Positions 44,423 through 54,158 are shown, counted from the stretch's first letter. The stretch: 64,000 nt of DNA from an uncultured Bacilli bacterium (GCA_934162665.1 CAKPJN010000002.1:111126-175125), one strand, 5' to 3'. Made by a program: numbers and translations. The notes: generated from the sequence alone by a model not told the origin.

Positions 44423-44445
44423 ATTATAGTAAAAAAAGTTATAAT
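44417..44445 (+). promoter_or_regulatory. Promoter of the type VII secretion operon
   Basis: TTGTAA (44417-44422, overlapping the amidase stop codon) and TATAAT (44440-44445) with a 17-base spacer. A second TATAAT at 44472 lacks a -35. Confidence 0.5.
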
Positions 44446-44491
44446 TATTATAGAATAAAAAAGTATAAGAATATAATTGGGGTGATTTCTA

Positions 44492-47400
44492 GTGATAGTT
44501 AGATTAATAAAGAAAACAAAAATCTACAACTTTACTTTACCTAACAAAATATCAGGAAATTATTGGATTACAGATAATGATTATTTAGGAAATACTAGAA
44601 ATCTTATTAATGTAGAAGAATCAGATGGAAGATGGAAAATAAAGAGTGACTTTGAAACAAAAATAATGTCTGGAGATCAAGAATTAGCTTCAGCTTTTTT
44701 AAGTGACTATAGTATTTACTTTTTGAAAATAAGTACTGAAAATGAATATGTAATATTATATTGTTCACCAACAATTGACCCACAAATAAGTAAATTAAGA
44801 CTAAAAAATCCCGGTGAAATTTTAATTGGAAATAATAGTAATGCTCAAATAAATTATGGTTATCCACTAGTTTCTAAAGATCACGCTAAATTAATATTTA
44901 CAAATAATACATGGTATATTCAAGATTTAAATAGTAAGTATGGAACTTATGTTAATAATATAGCGGTAACTACTAAAAAACTAGAATATGGAGATATTAT
45001 TTTTATTCTAGGACTAAAAATAATTGTTCTAAATGGATCAATTGTAGTAAATAATATTTCAAACTTAGTACGCTTTGACAGTAATACTTTTACTATTGAA
45101 AATCCAATTGTTCAGACTCAAACAGAAATAGATAATCCTGATGAAGAAGGAAAAGAATTCTTTAAAGAAGATGATTACTTTTTCAGATCACCTAGATTTA
45201 AAACTAAAATTGAACCTGTCGATATAAGAATAGATGAACCACCTGCAAAGCAAGAGCAAGAAAAAGTTCCATTAATATATACAATAGGTCCAATGTTAAC
45301 AATGTCAATGGTTTCAGTTAGTATGGGGTATACCGCATTAAGTGGTGTAATAGATGGTACTAAATCACTATCATCTGCTATGCCATCATTAATTATGTGT
45401 GGTGCAATGGTCTTATCAATGCTACTATGGCCATTACTATCTAAACTATATCAAAGAAAACAACAAAAAAAGCGTGAAGAATTAAGACAAACCAAATATA
45501 AAGAATATATAGAAACAAAACGTCAAAAAATAATATCTGAAATGCAAATACAAAGACAAATATTAATAGATAATTATTTGCCGTTAAATGAAACAAAAGA
45601 TATTATTATGAATAAAAAAAGAAATCTTTGGGAGAGAGAAATTGACCAAGATGATTTCCTTGATCTAAGATTAGGTGTAGGTTCTACTGAATTACAAGGT
45701 ATGATAAAATTTCCTGAAGAAAGGTTTATGTTAGATGATGATAACCTTCTTCAATTAGTATATAAATTAGGCGCAGAATCAAGAATCCTAGAAAATGTAC
45801 CCATCTCTATGTCATTTGTAAAAAGTAATGTATCCGCAATTATCGGAACAGGTATTAATAAACAACCTTTTATAGAAGGACTATTACTACAAATGATGGC
45901 TTATCATAGTTATGAGGACTTAAAAATTGTTATTCTAACAAATGAAAAGAATGAATCAAATTGGTCTTTCTTGAAAGTCTTACCACACTGTTTTAGTAAT
46001 GATAAATCTATACGTTACTTCGCAACTAATTTAGATGAAGCAAAAGAAATATCTCTAAATCTAGAACAAGTAATTCAAACAAGAAAATATAGAGATATAA
46101 ATGGTAAAATGGAACTCGCAACAGATGATTATAAAAAATATTCTCCATACTATGTAATCATAACAGACGATTATAAATTAGTAAGAGATGTTGAATTAGT
46201 AAAAGATGTAGCTGGTTTAGAATTAAATATTGGCTTCAGTCTAATAGTTGTAAGTCCAAGATTAATTAACTTACCAAATGAATGTAAAACATTTATTAGT
46301 ATAGGAGATAAAAAAGCCGGAGTATTTGAAAATGAATTAGTATCAAATAAACAAAAAGAGTTTACTCCAGATGTTGATCCTAATCTAAATATTTACTCTT
46401 GTTGTAAGAGGTTATCTAATATTCCAATTGATATAGCTAAAGAAAACAGAAATTTACCAAATGCTCTTTCATTCCTTGAAATGTATAACGTTGGTACTAT
46501 CGATCAATTGAATATATTAAATAGATGGAAAACAAATGATCCTACGAAGTCATTACAAGCTCCAGTTGGTGTAGATAAATCACATGAATTATTTAAATTA
46601 GATCTTCATGAAAAATTCTATGGTCCACATGGATTAATAGCTGGTATGACCGGTAGTGGTAAATCAGAATTTATAATTACTTATATATTATCAATGGCTC
46701 TAAATTATCATCCATATGAAGTATCGTTTGTTTTAATTGATTATAAAGGTGGAGGATTAACAGGTGCTTTTGAAAATAAAGAAACTGGAATGAAACTACC
46801 ACACTTAGCTGGTACTATCACTAACTTAGATACAGTTGAAATGAATAGAGCTTTAGCGTCAATCCAAAGTGAATTAAGAAGACGTCAAAAGATGTTTAAT
46901 ATCGCTAGAGATACACTAAACGAAAGTACAATAGATATATATAAATATCAAAGTCTATATAGAAAAGGCTTAGTAAAAGAACCAATCTCACACTTATTTA
47001 TAATCAGTGATGAGTTTGCAGAATTAAAAAGTCAAAGACCAGAATTTATGGATCAATTAATTTCAACATCCCGTATAGGACGTAGCTTAGGTGTCCATTT
47101 AATCCTTGCTACTCAAAAACCTGCTGGTGTTGTTAATGATCAAATTTGGTCAAACTCAAAATTTAGAGTATGTCTAAAGGTTCAAGATAAGTCAGATAGT
47201 ATGGATATGATTAAGTGTCCAGACGCAGCTGAATTAAAAAATCCAGGAAGATTTTATCTCCAAGTTGGTTATAATGAACTATTCGCACTAGGTCAAGCAG
47301 CATGGGCAGGAGCTCAATACTATCCAACTGAAAAAAGAAAGAAAAAAGTAGACTCATCTATAAACTTCTTAGATAATGTTGGTAACTATATAAAGTCATT

Positions 47401-49069
47401 AGATACAAAACAAGATAATGTTATAGTAGAATCTAAAGGTGAAGAATTAACTAATATTGTAAGATATATTGTAGAAGAAGCAAAAGAAGAAAATATATCT
47501 ATAAATCAATTATGGTTAGATAGAATTCCAGATCTTATATATATTAAGGATTTAAAAGAAAAATATTCATATCAAAATCAACGAAATGTAATTAATCCAG
47601 TTATTGGAGAATATGATGACCCTGATAATCAAAGACAAGAAGCTCTAACATTACCACTATCACAAGATGGAAATACTATCATATATGGATCAGCTGGTTC
47701 AGGAAAAGAATTAATGCTTACTAGTATAATGTATTCTACAATAATATCTCATAAACCTGATGAAGTAAATTTCTATGCTATAGACTTTGGAGCAGAAACA
47801 TTAAAAGTATTTAATAATGCTCCACAAGTTGGAGATATATTATTATCAACAGATGAAGAAAAAATAAGCAATCTATTTAAAATGATTTCATCAATAATCG
47901 AAGAAAGAAAGAAAATCTTTGTAGAATATAATGGTTCATATGACTTTTATATAAATCATAGTGGTAAACAAATTCCTATGATTGTAGTAGTTATAAATAA
48001 TATTGAAGCCTTTATAGATAGCTATCCAACTTATGAGGAAATGTTAGTACAATTAACTAGAGATTGTCTAAAATATGGAGTTATATTTATCCTATCTACT
48101 AGTGGACCAAATACTATTAGATATAAATTAAAACAAAACTTTAAACAAAGTCTAGTACTACAATTTAATGATCAATCTGATTATATGTCAGTATTATCTG
48201 GTGTAAGAAAAAAAGAACCATCAAAAGTATATGGTAGAGGATTAGTAGACTTAGATGGTATTTACGAATTCCAAACAGCGTACCCATATAAAGAAGAAAA
48301 AATGACAGAATATTTAAAAATAATATGTAAGAGATTATCTGAAATATTACCAGATAAAGCTCCAAAAATACCTATATTACCAGAAAAAGTAACTATTGAA
48401 TTCGTAGAAGATAAATTAGGTAATTTATCAGAAACTCCTATAGGTATCGAAAAAGAATCGTTAGGTATTTCTACTTATAACTTTAAAGATAATTATACAA
48501 CCTTAATATCTGGAGAAGATATCAATGAAAGTAAGAGCTTCTTAAATTCATTAGTAAAAGTAATATCAAAATCAAATACAAACATGATTGTTATGGATGC
48601 TTTGAAATTATTAGAAGAAGACTCTGTTAATACTGATAATATAATATATGATTCTAATAATTGTACTAATGGGATTAACAAATTAAAAGAAATTATTTCT
48701 AAACTTGAAAACAGTAATCAACAAAATAAATTAGTATGTATGATTGTTGGAATAGCTAAATTACTATCAAAAGTATCTCCTACTGAAAAAGAGGAATTAA
48801 CAAATATTATTAATAGTTCTAAAGATAAAGCCATAAATTTTATATTAATAGATAATATTACAGAAATAAAAAATGTTATATATGATGAATGGTTTAAAAA
48901 TAGCGTAGCTTTAACTGAATGCATTTGGATAGGAAATGGTATAACAAACCAATTTACTATTAAAGTTACAAATAATCAACGTGAACTAAGAGATGAATTA
49001 ACTAATGAATTTGGTTATAATATCAAAAAAGGAAAAGCTACTTTAATTAAATTTATATCTAATGATTGA
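44492..49069 (+). CDS. essC: Type VII secretion FtsK/SpoIIIE ATPase EssC
   Basis: EssC drives type VIIb secretion. The 1525 residues show a weak N-terminal FHA-like region (1-95), a clear FHA domain (about 108-180: GNNSNAQINY, SKDHAKL, LNSKYGTYVNN), two membrane segments (about 265-315) and three ATPase domains. Domain 1 has a good P-loop GMTGSGKSEF (near 719) and LIDYKGGG. Domain 2 reads GSAGSGKE (near 1068), with Glu replacing Thr/Ser. Domain 3 (near 1340) lacks a P-loop. Degenerate D2 and D3 are known in this family. Start is GTG behind GGGGTGATT. The order essC, then the ubiquitin-like gene and two tiny genes, suggests one operon. Confidence 0.93.
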   Translation: MIVRLIKKTKIYNFTLPNKISGNYWITDNDYLGNTRNLINVEESDGRWKIKSDFETKIMSGDQELASAFLSDYSIYFLKISTENEYVILYCSPTIDPQISKLRLKNPGEILIGNNSNAQINYGYPLVSKDHAKLIFTNNTWYIQDLNSKYGTYVNNIAVTTKKLEYGDIIFILGLKIIVLNGSIVVNNISNLVRFDSNTFTIENPIVQTQTEIDNPDEEGKEFFKEDDYFFRSPRFKTKIEPVDIRIDEPPAKQEQEKVPLIYTIGPMLTMSMVSVSMGYTALSGVIDGTKSLSSAMPSLIMCGAMVLSMLLWPLLSKLYQRKQQKKREELRQTKYKEYIETKRQKIISEMQIQRQILIDNYLPLNETKDIIMNKKRNLWEREIDQDDFLDLRLGVGSTELQGMIKFPEERFMLDDDNLLQLVYKLGAESRILENVPISMSFVKSNVSAIIGTGINKQPFIEGLLLQMMAYHSYEDLKIVILTNEKNESNWSFLKVLPHCFSNDKSIRYFATNLDEAKEISLNLEQVIQTRKYRDINGKMELATDDYKKYSPYYVIITDDYKLVRDVELVKDVAGLELNIGFSLIVVSPRLINLPNECKTFISIGDKKAGVFENELVSNKQKEFTPDVDPNLNIYSCCKRLSNIPIDIAKENRNLPNALSFLEMYNVGTIDQLNILNRWKTNDPTKSLQAPVGVDKSHELFKLDLHEKFYGPHGLIAGMTGSGKSEFIITYILSMALNYHPYEVSFVLIDYKGGGLTGAFENKETGMKLPHLAGTITNLDTVEMNRALASIQSELRRRQKMFNIARDTLNESTIDIYKYQSLYRKGLVKEPISHLFIISDEFAELKSQRPEFMDQLISTSRIGRSLGVHLILATQKPAGVVNDQIWSNSKFRVCLKVQDKSDSMDMIKCPDAAELKNPGRFYLQVGYNELFALGQAAWAGAQYYPTEKRKKKVDSSINFLDNVGNYIKSLDTKQDNVIVESKGEELTNIVRYIVEEAKEENISINQLWLDRIPDLIYIKDLKEKYSYQNQRNVINPVIGEYDDPDNQRQEALTLPLSQDGNTIIYGSAGSGKELMLTSIMYSTIISHKPDEVNFYAIDFGAETLKVFNNAPQVGDILLSTDEEKISNLFKMISSIIEERKKIFVEYNGSYDFYINHSGKQIPMIVVVINNIEAFIDSYPTYEEMLVQLTRDCLKYGVIFILSTSGPNTIRYKLKQNFKQSLVLQFNDQSDYMSVLSGVRKKEPSKVYGRGLVDLDGIYEFQTAYPYKEEKMTEYLKIICKRLSEILPDKAPKIPILPEKVTIEFVEDKLGNLSETPIGIEKESLGISTYNFKDNYTTLISGEDINESKSFLNSLVKVISKSNTNMIVMDALKLLEEDSVNTDNIIYDSNNCTNGINKLKEIISKLENSNQQNKLVCMIVGIAKLLSKVSPTEKEELTNIINSSKDKAINFILIDNITEIKNVIYDEWFKNSVALTECIWIGNGITNQFTIKVTNNQRELRDELTNEFGYNIKKGKATLIKFISND

Positions 49070-49083
49070 TTGGAGGTATATAA

Positions 49084-49341
49084 ATGAATAAAAATAAAAT
49101 ATTAATTGAATTATTTATTCCATTAATTGAAAAAAGTTATGATATATATATACCAGTAAATAAAAAGATTGGAACTATTAAAAAACTAATAGAAGATGGA
49201 TTAGTAGAGTTAACAGATAATGCATATATCATAAAAGAAGATACAAATTTTTACAGTAAAGAAACAGGACAAGTTTATAATGTAAATCATACTGTAAGAG
49301 AAACAGATATAAAAAATGGTTCTAGAATAATATTAATATAA
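49084..49341 (+). CDS. EsaB/YukD-like ubiquitin-fold protein
   Basis: This 85-residue protein has the beta-grasp pattern of YukD/EsaB: 'K-I-L-I-E-L-F-I-P-L-I-E-K-S-Y-D-I-Y-I-P' , a helix with IGTIKKLIEDGL, and a closing strand GSRIILI. These proteins are small accessory parts of type VIIb systems. It follows essC by 14 bases with a GGAGG site. Confidence 0.8.
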   Translation: MNKNKILIELFIPLIEKSYDIYIPVNKKIGTIKKLIEDGLVELTDNAYIIKEDTNFYSKETGQVYNVNHTVRETDIKNGSRIILI

Positions 49342-49352
49342 AGGAGATTAAC

Positions 49353-49556
49353 ATGACTGAATATGATATATATGCTCAAGCGATAAATAAAATATTTGAA
49401 TATCTTGATCTAATGAAACAAAAATGGGATAATCAGGATAACCTAAACTATATAGAAGAAATTGAAAAATATAAAGAAACTATAGTTGAATCTTCTAAAC
49501 TAGTCGAAGAAAAGCATAATACAGTTCCTACCGAAATGGAGGCATTAGGTGAATGA
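49353..49556 (+). CDS. Tiny helical protein, WXG100-like hairpin
   Basis: The 67 residues predict as two helices joined at KWDNQDN (near residue 23), which resembles the W-x-G turn of WXG100 secretion substrates, although the Gly is Asn and the protein is some 30 residues short. It could be a reduced Esx-like protein or a substrate chaperone. AAGGAG precedes it. Its stop overlaps the next ATG (ATGA). Confidence 0.55.
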   Translation: MTEYDIYAQAINKIFEYLDLMKQKWDNQDNLNYIEEIEKYKETIVESSKLVEEKHNTVPTEMEALGE

Positions 49557-49759
49557 TAGATAATATTACATATGAAGAAATGGAAAATATTTCAAGGGAA
49601 TTATCAAATAATATTGATATAATTAGAACTATTATCAAAGATGACGATTTTAAAGAAATTAACGATTTCATCGCAACTGTAGATGGTTATGCAAAATACT
49701 TAAATAGTACTGTTAAACTTTATCAAGATGCAGATAGTGCCATAATTGATTTAAAATAA
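49553..49759 (+). CDS. Tiny helical protein, Esx-like C-terminal helix
   Basis: The 68 residues are mostly helical. The end 'Y-A-K-Y-L-N-S-T-V-K-L-Y-Q-D-A-D' resembles the C-terminal helix of WXG/LXG secretion proteins (Y-x3-L...Y-x3-D). It is coupled to the preceding gene by a 4-base overlap and closes the type VII operon. Function unknown. Confidence 0.55.
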   Translation: MIDNITYEEMENISRELSNNIDIIRTIIKDDDFKEINDFIATVDGYAKYLNSTVKLYQDADSAIIDLK

Positions 49760-49761
49760 AT

Positions 49762-49796
49762 AAGAACTTTCATAATTACTATGAAAGTTCTTTTAT
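49762..49796. terminator. Bidirectional terminator
   Basis: A perfect 13-bp stem (49762-49774 with 49780-49792), loop of five, with T-rich flanks on both strands. It serves the type VII operon and the convergent SpoIID-domain gene, whose stop codon lies inside it. Confidence 0.8.
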
Positions 49797-50843
49797 ATAT
49801 TTATTAAAAGTAATTTTAGGATAATAATACTTAATAATATTTAAATAATCACATCCATTTTTACTTACTTCATTTGCCCCATATAAACTAAGTCCATAAA
49901 ATTCACCAAATCCTTTAGTAATAAACCTAATAGATTCCTTATTTATAATTATTATAATATCATTAGATTTTAGATTTAATAATTTTTTAATAGTATCTAC
50001 ATTGTAAACAATATGATTTATATCTATAGATACAATCTGTTTATCTACTATATTTATTTTCATATTGAATATATCTTCTTTACTACATTTAAAAATAGTT
50101 GCGAATAAAGAATATGAGTAATCTTTAACATCGATATAATAAGGCGAAGCAAAATCCCATAAACTAGAAATATTTTCTAAGTAAGAATAACCTTTTTTTG
50201 CTTTAGTAGATCCATTATTAGATACATGAAAGAATGGTAATATATATTGATTATTATAAGTAGCGAATATGCAATCAGTTGAATCTATTGCTTTATCAAT
50301 CATTTCAATATTTTTATCATAGTCGTTATACCAAAGTAATTTATAATATGAAATATGTTTATACATAACAAATGAATTATGAATATTAATAAATTTTTTC
50401 TCATTCATCTCTTTATAAGCATAAGTTCTGAATAATACAGCCATTGCTTTTAAAACTTCAATATTCAAATTTGGTACTAAGTTATTAGCGATTGCGCCCT
50501 CCAAATACTCTTTTAAAGTTATTTCTATAAATGAATCATCTTCAAGTTTTAATGTAACTAAAAAATCCTTATTAGAGTAATATAAACTGTCCTTTAAAAC
50601 TTCAATATCTTCTTTACTTGGAGAAATATCAATACTTTTAACAATAATATCATCAACTACTAAATAAACTTTAGTCCCATTATAATTAATACCTTTATTG
50701 TTGATAAAATTTTTTGCTCTCCTTGTGATATCTTTATCAGAAGAATTGTTAGTAAGTTCACGAGAAAATTCATAAGACATCGTTAAGTATAAATATAATA
50801 CATCTTCTTTACCATTGTTTTTTATTTCATATCGATAAAACAT
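49779..50843 (-). CDS. SpoIID/LytB domain protein
   Basis: SpoIID is a lytic transglycosylase that remodels the septum during engulfment. The middle region has 'L-K-E-Y-L-E-G-A-I-A-N-N-L' then LKAMAVLFRTYAY, and the C-terminus has GFGEFYGLSLYGAN and YLNIIKYYYP, matching the SpoIID signature (usually GHGVGMSQYGA). Here the His is Phe and the catalytic-type Glu appears in the shifted 'A-N-N-L-V-P'. No N-terminal membrane anchor is seen. So it is a divergent member, perhaps not catalytic. 354 residues. Confidence 0.75.
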   Translation of the reverse strand: MFYRYEIKNNGKEDVLYLYLTMSYEFSRELTNNSSDKDITRRAKNFINNKGINYNGTKVYLVVDDIIVKSIDISPSKEDIEVLKDSLYYSNKDFLVTLKLEDDSFIEITLKEYLEGAIANNLVPNLNIEVLKAMAVLFRTYAYKEMNEKKFINIHNSFVMYKHISYYKLLWYNDYDKNIEMIDKAIDSTDCIFATYNNQYILPFFHVSNNGSTKAKKGYSYLENISSLWDFASPYYIDVKDYSYSLFATIFKCSKEDIFNMKINIVDKQIVSIDINHIVYNVDTIKKLLNLKSNDIIIIINKESIRFITKGFGEFYGLSLYGANEVSKNGCDYLNIIKYYYPKITFNKYIKELS

Positions 50844-50893
50844 AATATCACCTAAGATTATTATGTTTATAAATAAAAAAAATATACTAAAAG

Positions 50894-51865
50894 TTAAAAT
50901 TCAAAATATCTAATTTCCTTATTGAGATCACAATCAAGTCCAGTTAGATAATTTAGATTAAGAAAAATGTTATTAAGATCCACTTTTTCGCCTCTTATAT
51001 ATTTATCAACTTCGACAATAATTTTCTTAGCGAGTTTAATAGATTTTAAGTATAATTCAATAAAAGATTCACTACTAACAAGATCATATTTTACTGGATT
51101 ATGCCATAAAGAGTGATTAGAATTTAAAAAATTATGTTTATCATCAAGTGGATAATGATAACTTATTGCTTCTAACCTAAACATCCTTTTACTAGTAAAA
51201 GTATCAACTGTTTTATAAATGTTTTTCTTAATACCATGAGGATCTCTCCTAAATAAATTTAAAAAAGTCTTCATGTGTTTAAGAGAAGTATAGTATAATT
51301 TAGCTCCATTATTCATATCAAATGTAGTATTAAAACTATAATCGATTGTTTTGTTTAGACTAGTAGAAAATGGCTTTAAATTAAAACAAAATTCATCAAA
51401 TCTAAAATAATAAGGATTAACTTTTTCACGCCTTTTAACCATATCATTATCAATAAATGCTTCCATAAAACTATGAATATTATTATAAATATAGGTTTCT
51501 TTTTTCTTTTTATCAAAATAACCTGTTTTATATATAACATAAGGATGAACTGTAGAATCTAATACGTAATGACAAATGAATCCATATAAAAAACTAGAAA
51601 CATCTATATCATTATAAAGATTATTATCTCTGATATAATTTATTAAATTAATAAAATATAATCTAGATTTAGTAGTATGAAATTCTTTTTGAAATTCTCT
51701 AACTTTTTTTCCTTTTTTTAAATTCATAATATTATAAAACATAAAAGGATCAGTTGATTGACCAAACATTCTAATTCTATTCAACTTAATTTTACTTTTA
51801 ATACCATTAGGTAGAATTTCAAAAACATCTTGAGCAAAATAAGCATGTGTTATAGTAGCTGGCAT
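50894..51865 (-). CDS. Zinc-dependent phospholipase C-like protein
   Basis: The 323 residues begin PATITHAYFAQDVF, typical of the PF00882 family that includes clostridial alpha-toxin-type enzymes and many intracellular relatives. His and Asp residues of the metal site can be seen in THAYFAQD, FGQSTDPFMF and FICHYVLDSTVHPYVIY. There is no signal peptide, so a secreted toxin is unlikely. The ATG at 51865 is chosen, behind AAGGAGG; the frame upstream is spurious. 50 bases before the SpoIID-type gene on the same strand. Confidence 0.8.
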   Translation of the reverse strand: MPATITHAYFAQDVFEILPNGIKSKIKLNRIRMFGQSTDPFMFYNIMNLKKGKKVREFQKEFHTTKSRLYFINLINYIRDNNLYNDIDVSSFLYGFICHYVLDSTVHPYVIYKTGYFDKKKKETYIYNNIHSFMEAFIDNDMVKRREKVNPYYFRFDEFCFNLKPFSTSLNKTIDYSFNTTFDMNNGAKLYYTSLKHMKTFLNLFRRDPHGIKKNIYKTVDTFTSKRMFRLEAISYHYPLDDKHNFLNSNHSLWHNPVKYDLVSSESFIELYLKSIKLAKKIIVEVDKYIRGEKVDLNNIFLNLNYLTGLDCDLNKEIRYFEF

Positions 51866-51972
51866 AAGAATCCTCCTTATTAATTTATAATAGACTAGTA
51901 TATCATAAAAATTCAAAAAGTTTTCATACTTTTTATAGTATAAATATGATATAATCAATAATAGGTGAGAAT

Positions 51973-52929
51973 ATGATAGAAAAACAATTTAAAAACTTAG
52001 ATGAACAAATTGAAATATTAAAATTCAAGGGATTAGTAATAGCTGACGAAAAGTACGCTAAAGAAGTATTACTACGTGAAAATTACTTTTTCTTAAATGG
52101 ATATAGACATTTATTCTATAAATCACCAACTGATAAAATATTTATAAAAGGAACTAGATTTGAAGAACTTTATAGCATGTTTTTGTTTGACAGATCATTT
52201 AGAAATGTAATTTTTAAATATTTATTAGTAATAGAAAATAATATCAAATCTATAAGTTCTTATCAGTTATCTAAAAAATATGGATATAGAGAAAGAGATT
52301 ACTTAAAAACAAAAAACTTTACTCATGATCCAGAAAAGCAAAGACAAGTAAATGATTTAATGAAAAAAATGAGAAGGCAAATAAGAGTAAATGGTAGAGA
52401 ACATACCGCAACAGAACACTATGCCTTAAACTATGGATATATACCATTATGGATTTTAGTAAAAGTATTATCATTTGGAATAGTAAGCGAAATGTATAGT
52501 ATATTAAAATATGAAGATCAAAAAGCCATAAGTGAAATATATAATATTAATGTAGATGATTTTAAAACATATTTACCAATGCTAGCAAATTATAGAAATC
52601 TATGTGCTCATGAAGATATTTTATTTGAAAATAAAACACAAAAGAGTATAGATGATACAGTTTATCATAAATTACTAAGTATAGAAAAAAAGAATAATGA
52701 ATATATCTATGGAAAAAATGATTTATTTGCATTATTAATAATAATGAAACAAATGTTAAGGAAAGAAGAATTTCATAATATGACATTAGAATTAGATAAT
52801 GTGGTTCAAACCCTAAATTATAATTTAATGTCAATAAAAATAGAAAAAGTTTTAGATAAAATGGGATTCCCTAATAACTGGAAAGAACTATCTAAAATTG
52901 AAAGGAGTCTAGATAAAGATTATGAATAA
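51973..52929 (+). CDS. Abi_2 family HEPN protein (AbiF/AbiD-like)
   Basis: Members of PF07751 include phage-abortive proteins AbiD and AbiF. The 318 residues carry 'F-L-N-G-Y-R-H-L-F' near the N-terminus and the HEPN-type R-x4-H motif in ANYRNLCAHED (near residue 213), expected to be an RNase active site. The ATG follows AGGTGAGAAT. It overlaps the HtrA gene by 8 bases, so the two are translationally coupled. Defence is the family role; the chromosomal setting with a protease is unusual. Confidence 0.85.
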   Translation: MIEKQFKNLDEQIEILKFKGLVIADEKYAKEVLLRENYFFLNGYRHLFYKSPTDKIFIKGTRFEELYSMFLFDRSFRNVIFKYLLVIENNIKSISSYQLSKKYGYRERDYLKTKNFTHDPEKQRQVNDLMKKMRRQIRVNGREHTATEHYALNYGYIPLWILVKVLSFGIVSEMYSILKYEDQKAISEIYNINVDDFKTYLPMLANYRNLCAHEDILFENKTQKSIDDTVYHKLLSIEKKNNEYIYGKNDLFALLIIMKQMLRKEEFHNMTLELDNVVQTLNYNLMSIKIEKVLDKMGFPNNWKELSKIERSLDKDYE

Positions 52930-54109
52930 TAAAGACAACAAGAATGAAAAAGTAATTAAAACAGAGATTTTAAATAGTAAACATAATAGTAACAAGAAAA
53001 ATAATAATAATTCTTGTAATTTCTTTTTAATAGTATTTGCGTTTATAGTAGGTAGTATAAGTACTATTGCGTTATTAAAATGGACACCATTATTAACTGA
53101 GATAATAGGAAGTGTTACAACTACTACAACAATAAAACAAAATGGTACAAAAGTTTATGAAAAATCATCTTTATCATCATCAGTCGAAAAAATATATGAC
53201 GCTGTGGTAATGGTTAAATCGTATCAAAATACCCAACAAATATCAACAGGTACAGGTTTTGTTTATAAGATAGATAATAATTATGGTTATATATTAACTA
53301 ATCAACACGTTGTATCATCTGCCAATAAAATAACTTTAGTAATGTCAAATGATGAAGAAGTAGAAGGTGTTGTTTTAGGTGGAGATGAATATCTTGATTT
53401 AGCTGTAATTCGTATTGATAAATCAAAAGTAACTCAAGTCGCAACTATAGGAAAAAGTGAAAAAGTAAGTTTAGGAGATACTGTATTCACAGTTGGATCT
53501 CCATTAGGTGAGGATTACAGAGGTAGTGTAACATCTGGTATATTATCAGGAAAAGATAGAATGGTATCAGTTAGTGTTTCAAATTCTAATAATAGTGACT
53601 GGGTAATGAAGGTTTTACAAATTGATGCCTCAATCAACCCTGGAAATAGTGGTGGACCACTTTTAAATGTAAATGGTGAAGTAATAGGAATTTGTTCTAT
53701 GAAATTAGTAGATGATGATATAGAAGGAATGGGATTTGCTATACCTATAGAATACGCTATGAGTCATATTAATTCACTAGAAAAAGGTAAGAAAATAGAA
53801 TGGCCGTTATTAGGAATTAGTATGGCTAATGTAATAGATTCACAAGTTCTAAGAAGAAATGGGATAGCTATAGATAGTAGTATTACTAAAGGTGTAGTAG
53901 TAGTAAATGTTGTAGAAAATACAGGAGCCGCAAGTTCTAACTTAAAAGCCGGAGATGTTATCACAAAGATAAATGGTAATGAAGTAAAAAATTACGCATA
54001 CTTAAGATATGAACTTTATCAACATCAAGCCGGAGATGTTATAGAAGTTACATACATAAGAAATGGGAAGGAATCAACTACAAAAATAAAACTAAGTAAA
54101 TCAGAGTAG
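52922..54109 (+). CDS. HtrA/DegP-like membrane-anchored serine protease
   Basis: A Lys/Asn-rich cytoplasmic N-terminus, one membrane anchor (about 37-57), a trypsin-like domain and a PDZ domain (about 290-390). The triad is visible: His in TNQHVVSS, Asp in EYLDLAVIRID and Ser in NPGNSGGPLL. HtrA degrades misfolded surface proteins. 395 residues. The binding site AAGGAG is 14 bases away, too far, which fits reinitiation from the upstream Abi_2 gene. Confidence 0.92.
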   Translation: MNNKDNKNEKVIKTEILNSKHNSNKKNNNNSCNFFLIVFAFIVGSISTIALLKWTPLLTEIIGSVTTTTTIKQNGTKVYEKSSLSSSVEKIYDAVVMVKSYQNTQQISTGTGFVYKIDNNYGYILTNQHVVSSANKITLVMSNDEEVEGVVLGGDEYLDLAVIRIDKSKVTQVATIGKSEKVSLGDTVFTVGSPLGEDYRGSVTSGILSGKDRMVSVSVSNSNNSDWVMKVLQIDASINPGNSGGPLLNVNGEVIGICSMKLVDDDIEGMGFAIPIEYAMSHINSLEKGKKIEWPLLGISMANVIDSQVLRRNGIAIDSSITKGVVVVNVVENTGAASSNLKAGDVITKINGNEVKNYAYLRYELYQHQAGDVIEVTYIRNGKESTTKIKLSKSE

Positions 54110-54128
54110 CGTGTAACTACTCTTTTTT
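54103..54128 (+). terminator. Terminator after the htrA-like gene
   Basis: AGAGTAG (54103-54109) pairs with CTACTCT (54117-54123), followed by TTTTT. The stem includes the stop codon. Confidence 0.7.
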
Positions 54129-54129
54129 G

Positions 54130-54158
54130 TTGAAAAAAATTACAATTTGTGATATAAT
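54130..54158 (+). promoter_or_regulatory. Promoter of the AbiEii-like gene
   Basis: TTGAAA (54130-54135) and TATAAT (54153-54158), 17-base spacer, with an extended TGA before the -10. Among the best promoters in the window. Confidence 0.7.

Noticed and set aside
44492..49069. Large ATPase as the chromosomal translocase FtsK/SpoIIIE
   Set aside because: It has an N-terminal FHA domain, three ATPase domains and a following ubiquitin-like gene, and no gamma domain. This is EssC.
50894..51865. Secreted alpha-toxin-type phospholipase
   Set aside because: There is no signal peptide and no C-terminal C2-like domain. It is an intracellular member of the family.
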